DNA from: Hofstenia miamia
Lineage: Eukaryota; Xenacoelomorpha; Acoela; Hofsteniidae
Length of the DNA: 64,000 nucleotides
Direction: 5' to 3'
Assembly (NCBI GenBank): GCA_900660155.1
Contig: CABFPE010000035.1
Span: 368,391 to 432,390 of the forward strand
Position numbers and translations under genes: made by a program. Below, piece after piece: positions 1 to 11,338 of the stretch (its first letter is position 1; each line of letters begins with the position of its first letter). The notes under the pieces were generated by a model. That model worked only from the letters and a program-made list of their open reading frames with translations, ran no database searches and was not told the DNA's origin.

Positions 1-845
1 ATATATATATAGATGATAGTAATCAGTGAAAATCCTTTGAAACTCAGAAATGATTTTGTAAAAGTTAATTTTTTATAATGCTTTTTATAATCTTGATAGA
101 GGAAAACAATGCTTGTTTATTAATTAGAGATATTTATTTATGCAATGTGGTAATGAATATATTGTTACAGTGAATCTCTGCTAATAAAATCTTTGTAATC
201 CCTTCTCACTTTGATTAGCACCTTTTGAAATTTCAATTTGTATTATACAGTCAAAAGCATTATAAGAAGTTATGAATGCGCATTACAAAATAGTATATTA
301 CAAATTGCCCATGGCATTATACCAACCAAGCAATTATTAAGTGATATTTAAACGCATTTACCATTAATTTTTACTAAAGATTTAGATGAAAATGTTTCTT
401 GAATATGCAGCATGAAATTACAATAATTATATATGTATAGCAAAATAATGATTGCTTTCTATAGGTTTAAGAGATAAAAAATTCAAGCAGTGACTATTTT
501 GAATCTAAACAATGTCAAATGTTGACCAATCACATTTGAGTTTTTGTCATAAATGCTCATATTAAGCGGAATGACTTAAATTTTTACAAATTATATAGAA
601 CTTGTGCACAAACAGCGTCATTAGATATTTTATTGAACTTCATAGCTCCGAGTCATTGTGTAATGTACACTTTCACAATTTATATGCAATCGCTAAGGAA
701 ATTGCTGTTTTCCACCTCTTGCATATTTGTTTGATCAATATTAATGTCCATGGAAACACGCTCTAATGCAAATAACACATTATTTTTGGGTTTTGGATCT
801 CTGAATTATTTTACTTGAAACACAGTGTTGCATGTTTAAACATTG
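1..845. other. A/T-rich non-coding stretch
   Basis: Begins with a short (AT)n run. I see no open frame of useful length, no protein similarity and no repeat shared with the rest of the window until about 846. Confidence 0.5.
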
Positions 846-1057
846 TTACAACAAACATGCCCTAAGTGAAATTTGGAAACAAAAATATCAGTTTGCCTAA
901 ATCCTAGAAATCAAAAATAAAAATTTTGTCAAAGAATTAATTTGTTCAATTTAGTTTTGTCGAATTATTTCGTTGCTAGATGGTGTCCAATAGAATCACT
1001 TCATTTCCATATGGCAAATAGCCACAGTTGTTACGAGAACTTCAGTGTGTCCCAATG
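846..1057 (+). repeat. Dispersed repeat family F, copy 1
   Basis: This stretch matches 40455-40830 (same strand) and 30184-30560 (reversed). Shared blocks include 'aatcctagaaatcaaaaat', 'atttagttttgtc', and the stretch around 'ctagatggtgtccaatagaa' followed by 'cttcatttccatatggcaaat', ending near 'gtgtccca'. Only the right part of the repeat is present here. It directly abuts the truncated end of the gypsy copy at about 1070. The family has no coding content and I do not recognise it. It may be a non-autonomous DNA element. Confidence 0.7.
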
Positions 1058-1069
1058 GGGAGGGGTCTA

Positions 1070-3896
1070 GCCCGTCTTAACTACTCTTGTGTTCTTAGTA
1101 ATGTATATGCATAAACCTTTTCTCCCTTCTTGTGTGGTTTTCTGTAAATCTTTTTGTTGAAATTTCTTTCTTGTCTTATTGCAGATCTTTTGGTATTATG
1201 ACACATTGCTTCATGTATTCCTGTTAAATGGTTTTTTATTTTCCTAATGTATTCATTGTCATGTTTGTCGGAGTATGTGTTTTATTGCATTGATAATGGT
1301 GTTGCTGCTTCTCTCCCATACATTGCTTTGTATGGTGTCATTCCTGTGGTTGAGTGTACCAATGTGTTATAGAAATATTCTACCATTTCTATCACTTCTC
1401 CCCAATCTCTTATTAATTTAATCATTGTGCTATTTAATCATTCTACTGCCCAATTTGCTTGTGGGTGGTACACAGTTGTATTTTCAATCATGATTTCCAT
1501 CCATTTTGCCATTTCCTCAAATAATTTACTTTCAAATTGTACTCCTCTGATGATATTATAGTTTCCATCAGTCCAAATTTTAATATCCATTCTTTCATGA
1601 TCTTCTCAGCTACTGTTTTAGCCATTGTTGAATCTAGTGGAACCATCCTTGCATATTTCATAAAGTTGTCTATGATAACTAGAATATATTGATATCCTTC
1701 ATCATCCTGTGATAACTTTTCTATATCCACATGCACTATTTGAATTGATGCTGTCACTATGAATTTTTCAAGTGCTGCTGTCTGTCTTGGGAAGTGATTT
1801 CTATTATTTATCAGGCATGTCATACATTTATTGATAATATCTTCCACTGTTTTCCTGATGGCTGTTGTTATAAACCTTGTATTAAATGTTTTTTCCGTCT
1901 GTACTATTCTGATATGTCCATTTTCATGTATTTTCCTTACTAATTCTCTTTTAAAATATTCAGGAATTGCAATGCATAGCATTTTTCCTTCTATGTATAA
2001 AAGACCATTCTTATTAATTTTCCACTTGTATCTTTGGAAATAACTATTTGCGTCTTTCCCTAGCAATTTCTTCTCATCATTTAGTTTTTCTCTAATTCCC
2101 ATTAGTATCATATCTGTTTGTTGCTTTTGGATAATTTTGGTTTCTGTTATCTCCTATTTGATTATAATAGGCATTAAGGCTTGTCCTTTTTTATCAGCAT
2201 TAATTCAGGTAGGCTCTGGTATTCACTATGTGGTAGGAATTCAAATTTTTTCTTTTCACCTTCAGTCTTTTCTGTATCTCTTTGATATTCAGGTAATGCT
2301 GTCCAAAAGTCAGTGTTTTTGTGTAGCATTCCTTTGCAGTACTCTATTTTGAATTTAAACTCATTCAAATATTCTATCCATCTCAACACTATAGAGGACT
2401 TGTCAACTGAAAACTTTTTTAACCATGCCAATCTGCTATTATCAGTTCTTATTTTGAAATTTTGTCCTATTAGGAAATACATAAATTTCTTTATTCTTTC
2501 CACTAATGCTAGCATTTCCAATTTAGTAGACCCATAATTTTCTTCACTTTGTTTGAGCTTTCTACTAAAGAATTGTATGGGAACTTCCTTGCTGTTTTTA
2601 ATTTTCCCTTGCAAATCCTATCTTCAATGCGCAGTCATCTGTTATAATTGATATCACTGCTCCCCTATCTTTTGTTGCTTTGACCATAACTCCATTGATT
2701 ACAACTGTTATTGTATTTGTTTTGATTAGGTCTGTTATATTAGAACAGGTGCTCATTTTTTCAGAGACAGCACTCCATTTAGTTTAAATTTTCACTGTCT
2801 GTATTTTCGATTTCTTCATTTTCCTCTTGATCATCATCCTCTAATAAATCTTCCTCTTCAAAGTATGCTTCCTCTTCTTTGATTAAATCTATTTGTCTTT
2901 TACAATATCTTTTTGTGTGGCCGTTATTTCCACACATTTGGCATTTCAAGTCTTTTCTTTTTATCCTCTTTATTGTCCCATCCTTTAATTTTATCTTAAT
3001 AATTTCTTCTCCTGATTTCTTTGATAAATCTTTACCAATAGGTTTATTGGCATTTGTTGCTGTGGTCATTGATATGTTTTTTATTATCATAGATTTTTCA
3101 TTGATTCTGGCATTATTTTCCATTGTTACCTGTATCACTAATCCTTTTCTGATCATTCTGTCTAGTGAATCCTCAGCATCACATTTTATCTCAAAATGTT
3201 GTCATATTACTTCAAGTAACCCTTTACAAATGTGTAAAAATAAGTCATATCTTGAATATGTTTGTTCCCTTGAACTCAGTTTTAATAACCTCTCAACTTG
3301 AGACATGTAATTTCTCAGATTGTCTCTCTTGTTAATTTTCATTCCATTTAACAGCATTCAATATTGGCTTTTAAAGCTCTTGTCATTATAATGTTGTTGA
3401 TATTTCCAAATTAATTTTTTATAGTTCATTTTTGTTTGTGTATCCAATACTTAGTAGTGTTGATATGCTGCTCCACCTAGATAGAGGGGAAATCTTGCTG
3501 CTGCTGCTGCACTTTGTATTACATTCCTTTCTTTCATACTCATCTCGAATATTTGCAGCCATTCATTGAATGTTGGCAAATATGTATCCTTGTCTCCTGT
3601 GAATTTAGGAATAATTGCTTTGCATGCAGGTATGTCTGCGTCTTCTTCTTCTAATAATAATAATATCATTGAAAGTAGGTTTTGTTTCTCCTGTTTTCAT
3701 GCAAATTTCCTTTACTTCTTTTGTTATGTTGGTCACTAATTTTTTCATAAATTCCTCTTCAGTTTTGCACTGTTTATATATTTCTATTTGCGTCTCTCTA
3801 ATAGGTATTGCTTTGTTTGTCTTCTCTGGTTTTCTGCTATTACTGTTTCTATCACTTTAACATTTCTTTCTTCCTTATTCTCTTTTTCTTCATTGG
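1070..3896 (-). mobile_element. Ty3/gypsy-like LTR retroelement, copy 1 (fossil, truncated)
   Basis: Parts run in minus-strand order. Gag lies at about 3.9-2.8 kb, with the capsid-like stretch containing 'FNEWLQIFEMS' and a CCHC knuckle 'CQMCGNNGHTKRYC'. A protease start follows near 2.7 kb. RNase H is at about 2.6-2.2 kb ('RTDNSRLAWLKKFS'). Integrase is at about 2.1-1.1 kb, with an HHCC zinc finger (HENGH ... CMTC) and a core beginning 'HVDIEKL'. Reverse transcriptase is not present. The protein pieces match the plus-strand copy at 7.9-14.4 kb closely, roughly three residues in four in the integrase zinc-finger part, so both belong to one family. The element is broken, with something like eight breaks, and ends inside the integrase C-terminus at the left. 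A piggyBac transposon entered its gag. Old. Confidence 0.9.
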
Positions 3897-6111
3897 TTAA
3901 CCCTAATTGGGGCAGCAAAATTGACAACTTAATTGGGGCACCTGTCTACCAGTGTAGACACATTTGAAATCAACTTGAAATAGTAGTAAAATCAGTTTCA
4001 TAGTAAAAACAGGCAAACAATATTTGAAGCTAAGATTTTTGATATCTTAAATCACTTTCTGTTGGGACAGAGGTGGATTTATTATGCGGAGTCCACTGTA
4101 ATTGAAAATTATTGCACCTATACTTTTTTACAATGTTTTAGGGATTTCACAATTTGTGAAACTGGTCACAACATCTTATCTAGTGAGATTGCTAATGTTG
4201 CATGCAATTATTATTTACACCTTATATGTAATATTATTTCCTTTCCTGAAATTCTAATACCTGTAGCTGTCATTCATGTGTATACTGATAATGTAAAAGT
4301 TGGTATTTTAAAAACTGCACATTAGAAAACTTTCAAAAACTATAATTCACGAATTGCTAACTAATTATGATTAATACAGAACTTTTAAAAGAAGCAAGAA
4401 TCTGTTTTTTACAAGAAATGGCATGCAGAGCAACTTTAAAAAGTTATCTTATGATCACTACAAATGCTTTTCTTACAAATATTGCATGTGACCCTCATTG
4501 ACTTCTGACAATGTTTTTCATTGCACTTGGAAGGCTTATGAGAAGAATGATTTATTTAAGGAAGTAGATTTTGAAGTTCATGTCAGTTGTGCAGTGACTC
4601 CAAAATAAGCAAAGCTGTATTTGCCTGAGCAAAGATCTTAGGGGCTTGATCCTGACAAACTATATTTTCATGAGCTAACTGCTTTGACAAATTCTTCATA
4701 AAAGTCTTCTTTTCAATGTTTAGTGAAAAGTAGGAGAAAAGTAGAAACACATTGTTAACAGAGACATCAATCATTTTGAAAAGCATGAGCATTGTGTATC
4801 TGTTGTTCTTCCTTTTTGTGGTCAAGTTTTCAATTCTGGAGTCCATGATATCTACTTGTCCTTTTCCTGAGTTATAGTCAAGGACTATTTTAGATTTTTT
4901 GTCCTCACAATCAGTTTAAATTTCTGGGGTTTGGTGGAAAGAGGACATCATCAAAACACCTTTATTCCTTTTTGGAACATAACTCAACAGAATTACTTTC
5001 TGTGAATGTTCATACACATTTTCAGAAGACAGACATTCACAGCCTCTGACTGTTTTGAAAATTTTGGGCACATCTCTATGATTGGCAGTAATAGTACCCA
5101 CTGCAGACAACCCATGATCCAAAAGGTAAGAAAAGAATTGAAACAAAGTAAAATACCAGTCCATGTAAATATTTCTGCCAGAATGATGAAATGGAATGGA
5201 CAACTCCTCCACCAATTTTTGTGTCAATCCAATTTGACGCTGTCCATTGACTTTTCCTGTGTGAATAATTCCTTTGAGCACAAAACAATTCACATCTCAA
5301 ATCCAAAAAATTTTGATGCCATATTTAGCTGACTTGGAGACCATATATGATCTTCCAGGAATATATCCCCAATAACCATACAACTGTTCATCTATTGTAA
5401 GATGCACAGATGGCACATAATATTTCAGAAGGTTTCTCTGAAACAAATTCCATTCATCACATACTGCAGCCATTTTACCATCAGTTTGTCTTGCTCAGCA
5501 AGTGCTTTTATTATCCATTGTCACATATCAAAGAAATACTGTGAATCTATTGTATGACATAGCACATCAATAATAGGGTTTACTATCTTTGGGATCATAA
5601 AGACTGCTCAACAAAGAAAGATTGTCTCTATCTGCCCCAGCTTGAATGATTATTCCCACTGCTGCATAAATTTCATCAAATGAAAACAACTTTTTCTGAA
5701 GCAATGTCATTCATTTGTTTGTATGTAAATGGATTTGTGAAATAATTTCTTCATCAAAAAATAAAAGAAAGGCATTTTTCTCACTTGACAGAGTTAGCAA
5801 TGGTCCTGCAGAAAATTGAATGATGTTGTGATTCATAAGATGCATTGGAAAGGTTGATCTGACCATGAAACACCCTTGGAGAAGTGTGAATGCTGTTACA
5901 AAGACCACTAGCTTCATCATCAACTTCAGTGTTTTCTGAATAACTTTTGCTCAAGTCATCAGATCCATTTGCATATTCAATAAAAATTTCTCCATCACTC
6001 ACTTCATCTAAGTTGTCACAATGTTGTAATATTTCAGTATCTTCAGCAGAATCACATTCTACAGTTTGCTCCATCAAATCGTCCTCACCATCTTCATCAC
6101 TTTCATTCCAA
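3897..6111 (-). mobile_element. piggyBac-type DNA transposon inserted in gypsy gag
   Basis: The left end is a TTAA (3897-3900) followed by the terminal sequence 'ccctaattggggcagc'. This is typical of piggyBac, which cuts and pastes at TTAA. The related gypsy copy carries the uninterrupted site (TTAA at 8714-8717 followed by the same gag sequence), which proves insertion. The transposase lies inside on the minus strand. The right end is not clear: coding runs up to about 6112, where a different repeat (R) begins, so the 5' terminus of the transposon and the rest of the gag appear lost. Confidence 0.88.
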
Positions 6112-6140
6112 TGTAGAATCTTGCCAACATCAAATTTAAC
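4435..6140 (-). pseudogene. piggyBac transposase (DDE_Tnp_1_7), decayed
   Basis: Read from right to left. An acidic N-terminal region lies at about 6.14-5.78 kb (rich in D/E, with 'DLSKSYSENTEVDDEAS'). The catalytic core includes 'HLTIDEQLYGYWGYIPGRSY' near 5.4 kb (first catalytic D, followed by the family's AKYGIK block) and 'GRNIYMDWYFTLFQFFSYLL' near 5.2 kb (second D; the family's usual DNFYT reads D-W-Y-F-T). The stretch 'SYVPKRNKGVLMMSS' follows. A C-terminal cysteine-rich zinc domain 'CNEKHCQKSMRVTCNICKKS' lies at about 4.53-4.46 kb. The order and domains are those of a full piggyBac transposase (normally about 550-600 residues). The frame is interrupted several times between 4.6 and 5.8 kb, so no complete protein can be made. 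Confidence 0.9.
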
Positions 6141-6680
6141 TTAAATTAGGCTTTTGCTCAACATAATTCTGGTTTATTTACTTTTTAATGTATGACAGAC
6201 TCCAACACCTCTCTCTTTCTATGTAATAGTTAGCTGTGTAACTTAATTTAAAGAGTGTTAGCTACACTTAATGCCTCAACTAACTATTGTCTATTTAGAT
6301 TGAGAGTGGTAGATGGTGCATTGGGTATCAACCCAACCTGAAGCAATGTGTTAGAGGATATTTGGTCTTTGTGAATCAATCCTGCTTCACTTGGACAGCA
6401 TTGAAAGAAACACCAATAATCATCTCAGTGGATGGAAATGTTGTCTCATTGAACATGTGTGTGTAATTTGTTAACAATTTAGTGTGTTGATTGTTCTTGT
6501 TATTATTGTGGTTAAAATATAAGAAAGCAGTAATGCAACCATGGTGCTTTAGCTTATTATATTTCCCTACATATAATAACCCTAAAGATATAGAAGTACA
6601 TGTGAGCCCTTTATACATGTGAACAATCAATGCAGTCAGCAATAAATAAATTGATATCAGAGAATTTACTAGTAGGCAAT
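6112..6680 (-). repeat. Repeat R, left arm of an inverted pair (R1)
   Basis: The reverse complement of this arm matches 7470-7978 over about 500 bases. It includes the outermost 75-80 bases (reading TGTC...TTCTACA on the minus strand), the block 'ttagattgagagtggtag', and an inner block whose three-frame translation contains 'KLKHHGC' against 'KLKHCGC' on the other arm. A diverged relative lies at 59.1-59.87 kb. The outer segment is also found at 14320-14392. The coding look of the inner block is probably chance, because the copies agree better as DNA than as any one frame. See the finding on whether R is an LTR. Confidence 0.75.
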
Positions 6681-7139
6681 CAATCTAATAACCAAGAAAA
6701 ATGAGATCTAATAAACATTGCCTTTATTGTGAGTGTGGCATAATTCATTGAATAACCATGTGTGGTCAAAGTGAGAAGAAAGATGGATGTAACTAAGACT
6801 AAAATGTAATAATGATTAAATTGTAAACACATGGTTATGATTGATTATTGGATTTGTAAAGTGTTTTATGCAGTTTTATATTTAAAATTACCTTGACAGT
6901 ATTTGGCAAAAACAAAGATGACCAAACAGTGTCCTCTAATTAACATTGATGTTGTGTAATTAAAAGCCTAACTAAAATGCAAGGGAAAGTTGTAAACAAG
7001 CTTCAATCAAGCAGGTACTAGTCAAGTATTTGATTATTTACTAAAAAGTGCTATAAATATGCAACAAATGTTAAAATGGTTGATGAATGAATTTAGTTTG
7101 GATTTACTTCTTTTCTTGTCAGGTTATTTAATAGTTTAT
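6681..7139. other. Spacer between the R arms
   Basis: A/T-rich sequence between the two arms of the inverted repeat. No coding sequence or known element is recognised. Confidence 0.4.
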
Positions 7140-7978
7140 GGAAAGCTAAATGTTCAAGCACTAGAGGTAATTGTACAGTGGTCCCCACATTCATTTAAAG
7201 GAATGCTGGAGCAGCCTCACAATCAGCTATTCAATGTTGGTGAGGGCAGTAGCTCTAGTTTCCTCGATGTGCTTTTAGGTTACAAATAGGGATAGGGATT
7301 TTTCTCCTATTACTTGTTGCTTGTCAGTTATTATGAATATATTTATATTGCTCTACATGTTTATTATTTTGTTATTGAATCCAAGTTGCTCATGGTTTTA
7401 TATTGTAGTTATTATTTCAGTATTGAATTCAAGTCACTCATTGTTTTGTATCATAGTTGACCCTTGGTTAACTTATGCATTTACTTTCTTGCAGGCTGCA
7501 TTGATTGTTTACATGTATGAAGGGCTAGCATGTATTACTATATCTGTAGGTCTATTATATGTAAGGCTCAATAACAAGCTAAAGCATTGTGGTTGTGTTA
7601 TTTTCTTATCTTTACATAATCATAATAACAAAAACAATCAATGCACTAAATTGATAAGTAGTCACACACTAATCCTGTTAATGTTTCCACTGCAGAGTTC
7701 AAGTAAAAGCTGGAGCTGTTGCTGCTAAAGATTTCTCTGGAATTACATGGCACCACTTCAGGTTTTGACCCTGTCTTCCAGCTACCACTCTCAATCTAAA
7801 TGAGTTGTTGTTAGTTAAGCATTCAGGAAAGCTAATGTTTATAAATTTAAGTTAATTAGCCAAACACTCAACTAAAAGAGAGAATTAGGAACTTGTCAAA
7901 CTTAATTGTCTTATACATTGTGAAAAGTAATAAGTTACTCTTGATTAAGTGCGAAATTTGGATTGCCAAGATTCTACA
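7140..7978 (+). repeat. Repeat R, right arm (R2), with LTR-like outer end
   Basis: The right arm pairs with 6112-6680. Its inner part (7140-7470) also matches 59.7-59.86 kb reversed, for example the block containing 'atccctatt' and 'aaagcaca'. The outer segment 7907-7978 starts TGTC and ends TTCTACA, and recurs as 14320-14392 at the far end of the gypsy copy. The bases right after 7978 ('tgcaactgtgacagg') resemble a tRNA primer site of the kind that follows LTRs, and are close to the 'tggcgaccatgacagg' after the LTR at 19050. This makes 7978/7979 a likely LTR-leader junction. Confidence 0.7.
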
Positions 7979-8287
7979 TGCAACTGTGACAGGCACCTGA
8001 AAATCCTGCATGAAAGAGAAAATGCTATAGTGAAAATATGATTGGTGTGAAAAATGGTTAAGTTAGAAGAAAGAAGATCAATCTAAAAATATAATGAGTT
8101 GTTTCTTATCATACTATAAAGAAAAGACAAGCAAGTATAACCTTTTAGCACAGAAAAATGTTAGAAGGGCATCAGTAAGTGATTACTTCTAGTTAACAAT
8201 GAAGATGGTGAATTCATGTAAAAAACAAAGGACTAAACCTAAGATGCAAAAACACCCCAAAACCAAAGAACCCCAGAAAATGCAAAT

Positions 8288-8788
8288 ATGTCCCCCAAGA
8301 GTGAGACATCCCCAACAGAAATAGTGCTACAACCAGCACAAGAAAATGCAGAGTTTTTGATAGTTGAACTTACTAAGATAATAGAAAACAACAACAATGA
8401 AAGAAGAGAGTTGACAATGCAAATAGAAAACTTAACACAATGGATGTTTGAAATAGAAATGGCAAATATTGAGAAAGATAAATGTATCAAAGAATTTATA
8501 CAAGATACAAGTATAAGGTTGACAGAACAAAGAAATGTGTTTCAAAAACAAATTGAAAAGTTAATTGAAGCAAACAAGGAGATTAAAGCACAGAGCAAAA
8601 AGTTACAACAAATTATGACGCAGATGCATGAAGAAAATATAAGCCTTAGAGAAGAAAATATCTCAAAGCAACTTGAGATTGATAACTTAAAGGATGAAAT
8701 TTGGTTGATATCATTAACTAATGAAGAAATTCAAGATAAAGAAAAAGGAATTGTTAAGTTGGTAGAAACTATGATAATGAAAAACTAG
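8288..8788 (+). CDS. Gypsy gag, N-terminal coiled-coil part (fossil)
   Basis: An open stretch of 166 residues at the 5' end of gypsy copy 2. After about 25 residues it becomes one long heptad-rich, highly charged helix (many E/K/N/Q with regular L/I), consistent with a coiled coil that helps Gag assemble. It starts about 310 bases after the inferred LTR-leader junction, the usual place for gag. The corresponding point in copy 1 is where piggyBac inserted (TTAA at 8714-8717 here). Part of a broken element. Confidence 0.75.
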   Translation: MSPKSETSPTEIVLQPAQENAEFLIVELTKIIENNNNERRELTMQIENLTQWMFEIEMANIEKDKCIKEFIQDTSIRLTEQRNVFQKQIEKLIEANKEIKAQSKKLQQIMTQMHEENISLREENISKQLEIDNLKDEIWLISLTNEEIQDKEKGIVKLVETMIMKN

Positions 8789-8832
8789 AAAAATTAAACA
8801 AAACTATACCAGTAAGAGAAACACAGAGTGAA

Positions 8833-9549
8833 ATGTACAAACAATGTGAAATGGAAGACGAATTTGTGGAGAAATTGGTGATTAATATAACTAAACAAGT
8901 AAAAGAAAATTGCAAAAAATCTGGAGAGACAAACCCTATATATGAAGAAACAATATTGTCAGAAGAGGAAGATATAGATATGCTGGCATGTAAAGCTATA
9001 CTCCTGAAATTTACAGGAAGGGTGGATAGCTATTCACCAACATTTAATGAATGGATTCAAATGTTTGAGATGAGCACAAAGGAAAGAAAAGTGATACAAA
9101 AGCAAGCAGCAGTGAGATTCCCTCTATATTTGGATGGTGCAGCTTATCAACATTACTTGGTGTTGGATTTAGAAACTAAAACAAACTATAAGAAGCTAAT
9201 AGGAGAATATCAATGGTATTATGATGACAAAAGCTTTAAAAGTCAATATCATATGCTATTAAATAGTATGAAAATAAACAAAAGAGAGGACTTACAAAAT
9301 TACATGTCGCAAGTGGAGAGACTGTTAAGGTTAAGTTCTAGAGAGCGAACATATTCAAAATTTGATTTGTTTTCCCATATTTGTAAGGGACTTCTGGAAC
9401 CAATTCGACAACAGTTCAAAATAAAATGTGATGTGGACAATTCATTAGAAAGGATAATAAGAAAAGGATTAGGGATACAAGTCACAATGGAGAATAATGC
9501 TCGAATAAATGAAAAGTCGACAACAATAAAGCAAAAACATTGCCTATGA
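8833..9549 (+). CDS. Gypsy gag, capsid-like part (fossil)
   Basis: An open stretch of 238 residues matching the gag of copy 1 ('FNEWIQMFEMS', 'RFPLYLDGAAYQHY'). The pattern of an acidic lead-in, 'F-x-G...F-x-E-W', then a long helical domain with 'DLQNYMSQVERLLRL' fits the retrotransposon Gag capsid family. The zinc knuckle follows at about 9.65 kb. In the living element this would build the particle shell and bind RNA. Part of a broken element. Confidence 0.8.
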   Translation: MYKQCEMEDEFVEKLVINITKQVKENCKKSGETNPIYEETILSEEEDIDMLACKAILLKFTGRVDSYSPTFNEWIQMFEMSTKERKVIQKQAAVRFPLYLDGAAYQHYLVLDLETKTNYKKLIGEYQWYYDDKSFKSQYHMLLNSMKINKREDLQNYMSQVERLLRLSSRERTYSKFDLFSHICKGLLEPIRQQFKIKCDVDNSLERIIRKGLGIQVTMENNARINEKSTTIKQKHCL

Positions 9550-10078
9550 TACCTAGCAACAGCAAAGATGAAATTAAAAAAATAAAATTGGAAGATGGCA
9601 CAATAAAAAGAATAAATAGGAAGGATCTGAAATGTCAAACATGTGGTAAGAAAGGACACATGAAAAAATATTGTAAATGACAAATTAATTTCATTGAGGA
9701 GGAAGAAGCATATTTTGACGATGAAGATTTATTAGAGGACGAAGAGGAACCCAAACAAAATGAAGAAACAGAAAGTGATACTTTAAACTAGAAGGAGAGC
9801 CGCCTCTGGTAAACCGTGCACCTGTTCTAATTGTAACAGACCTAATCAAAACAAATACAATTACAGTTGTAATTAATGGTGTAATGGTCAAAGCAACCAT
9901 AGATACTGGAGCAGTAATATCAATAATCACTGACAAATGTGCTTTGAAAATTGGATTTAAAAGGAAAAATTTACAAAGTGAAAAGAGCAGGTTAATAAAT
10001 GCATCAGTAGATTATATTGATGTAAAAGGTAAATTACTAGAGATACCAATATGAATAGCTAATACGACATTTTCACAG

Positions 10079-11062
10079 ATGTTTACAGTCATTGATACAG
10101 AAAAACATTCACTATCTTATGAAGTCATATTAGGTAATGATTTCTTAATGGACAACAAATGTATTATCAACTATATGAACAAAACAATATTGGTGCAGGA
10201 GGAAGTAATTACAACCCATGAAGAAGAAGAAGAAGAAAAAGACACAGAAGTAATAAAATTTCAATTAAGTGAGGACGTAAGGATTTTGCCAAATAATTGG
10301 AAAATGTGTCAAATACAAACTGAAAATGTCAAAACTGCAGAAATTATGATTTATGATCAGAAGGGAATTAATACAAAAAAGTTGTTGATTCCTTCAAGTT
10401 TGTGTATAGTAAAGAAAGGCAATGGTACTATACTGATATTGAATGCGATGAACCATGTGGTCAAAATAAAAAAGGATACTCTGAGAATTAAAGGAAAGAG
10501 AGTCAAAACAGAAAAAATGACAGTAAATAAAATGATTAACATAGTAGAGGAGGACAAAGAATATCCAATACTGGAAATCAATGAAATGGATTATCAGCAT
10601 CTTAGTAACAAAGAAAGAGAAGAATTGATAAGAATCCTACAGAAACATGCTAAAATATTCAATTTTGGAGAAATAAGCATGGGGAAAGCAGTAGGAGAGA
10701 CACACAAGATTATAACAACTACAGAAGAACCAATAAGACTGCCATGTAGAAGAGTGCTGGAAAATTTAAAGGAAAATTATAACACGATCTTGAATGAATT
10801 GATAGATAATAAGATAATAAGACCTAGCAAAAGCCCGTATGCCATGCTGACTGTCTTTGTGAAACAAGGAAATAAGTACAGGTTGTGCATAGATTTTCGT
10901 AAATTAAATGATATCATGAAGAAAGATGCATATCCACTTCTGAGAATAGAGGATATAATATATGAGGCCAGTAAAAGCAATTGCTATACCTGTATAGATT
11001 TATGTAAGGCATACTGGCAGGTGCTGATGGAGCCTAAAGACATCAAAAAACAGAATTTATAA
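10079..11062 (+). CDS. Gypsy pol: protease tail and reverse transcriptase part (fossil)
   Basis: An open stretch of 327 residues. The N-terminal third continues the retropepsin-like region ('YEVILGNDFLMDNKC', the conserved ILG.DFL). A linker follows, then the RT fingers and palm with 'DNKIIRPSKSPYA', 'YRLCIDFRKLND', 'YPLLRIEDI' and 'TCIDLCKAYWQV', the Ty3/gypsy RT signatures. The catalytic YxDD block's relative, 'DDILIASD', lies just beyond at about 11.1 kb. The element as a whole is broken. Confidence 0.9.
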   Translation: MFTVIDTEKHSLSYEVILGNDFLMDNKCIINYMNKTILVQEEVITTHEEEEEEKDTEVIKFQLSEDVRILPNNWKMCQIQTENVKTAEIMIYDQKGINTKKLLIPSSLCIVKKGNGTILILNAMNHVVKIKKDTLRIKGKRVKTEKMTVNKMINIVEEDKEYPILEINEMDYQHLSNKEREELIRILQKHAKIFNFGEISMGKAVGETHKIITTTEEPIRLPCRRVLENLKENYNTILNELIDNKIIRPSKSPYAMLTVFVKQGNKYRLCIDFRKLNDIMKKDAYPLLRIEDIIYEASKSNCYTCIDLCKAYWQVLMEPKDIKKQNL

Positions 11063-11338
11063 CGCTGTATGGTTTATTTGAATGGATGTACATGGCTTTT
11101 GGATGATATTCTAATAGCAAGTGATATGATTGAGGAGCATTTAGATAAATTGGACAGAATGTTGAGAATTCTCTATAACACAGGTTTATTCATGAATGGG
11201 AATAAATGTGAGATTCTGAAAACACAGTAAGTATTTTTGGGAAGACAAATCCAAAAAGGTGAAATAAAAATCAAGAACAATGCAAGACATGATACAAAAT
11301 ATTAGCAGTCCAAAAACAAAAAAGATCTACAAAGGATA

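Noticed and set aside
5006-5332. Plus-strand open frame of 108 residues
   Set aside because: It lies antisense to the piggyBac transposase core and has no family resemblance; a shadow frame.
6112-6175. A diverged piggyBac terminus near 6150-6175 ('ttttgctcaacataattctgg')
   Set aside because: Weakly similar to the complement of the left end, but the same bases align better with the R tip found at 7907 and 14320.
7059-7728. Plus-strand open frames of 76 and 135 residues in the R arm
   Set aside because: The longer one resembles readings of other R copies, but in different frames and orientations and with equal DNA-level similarity, so I treat it as repeat DNA and not as a gene.
10357-10980. 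Several minus-strand hydrophobic open frames
   Set aside because: Antisense readings of A/T-rich RT coding sequence; strings of I/L/F/S arise from the complement of K/E/N codons.
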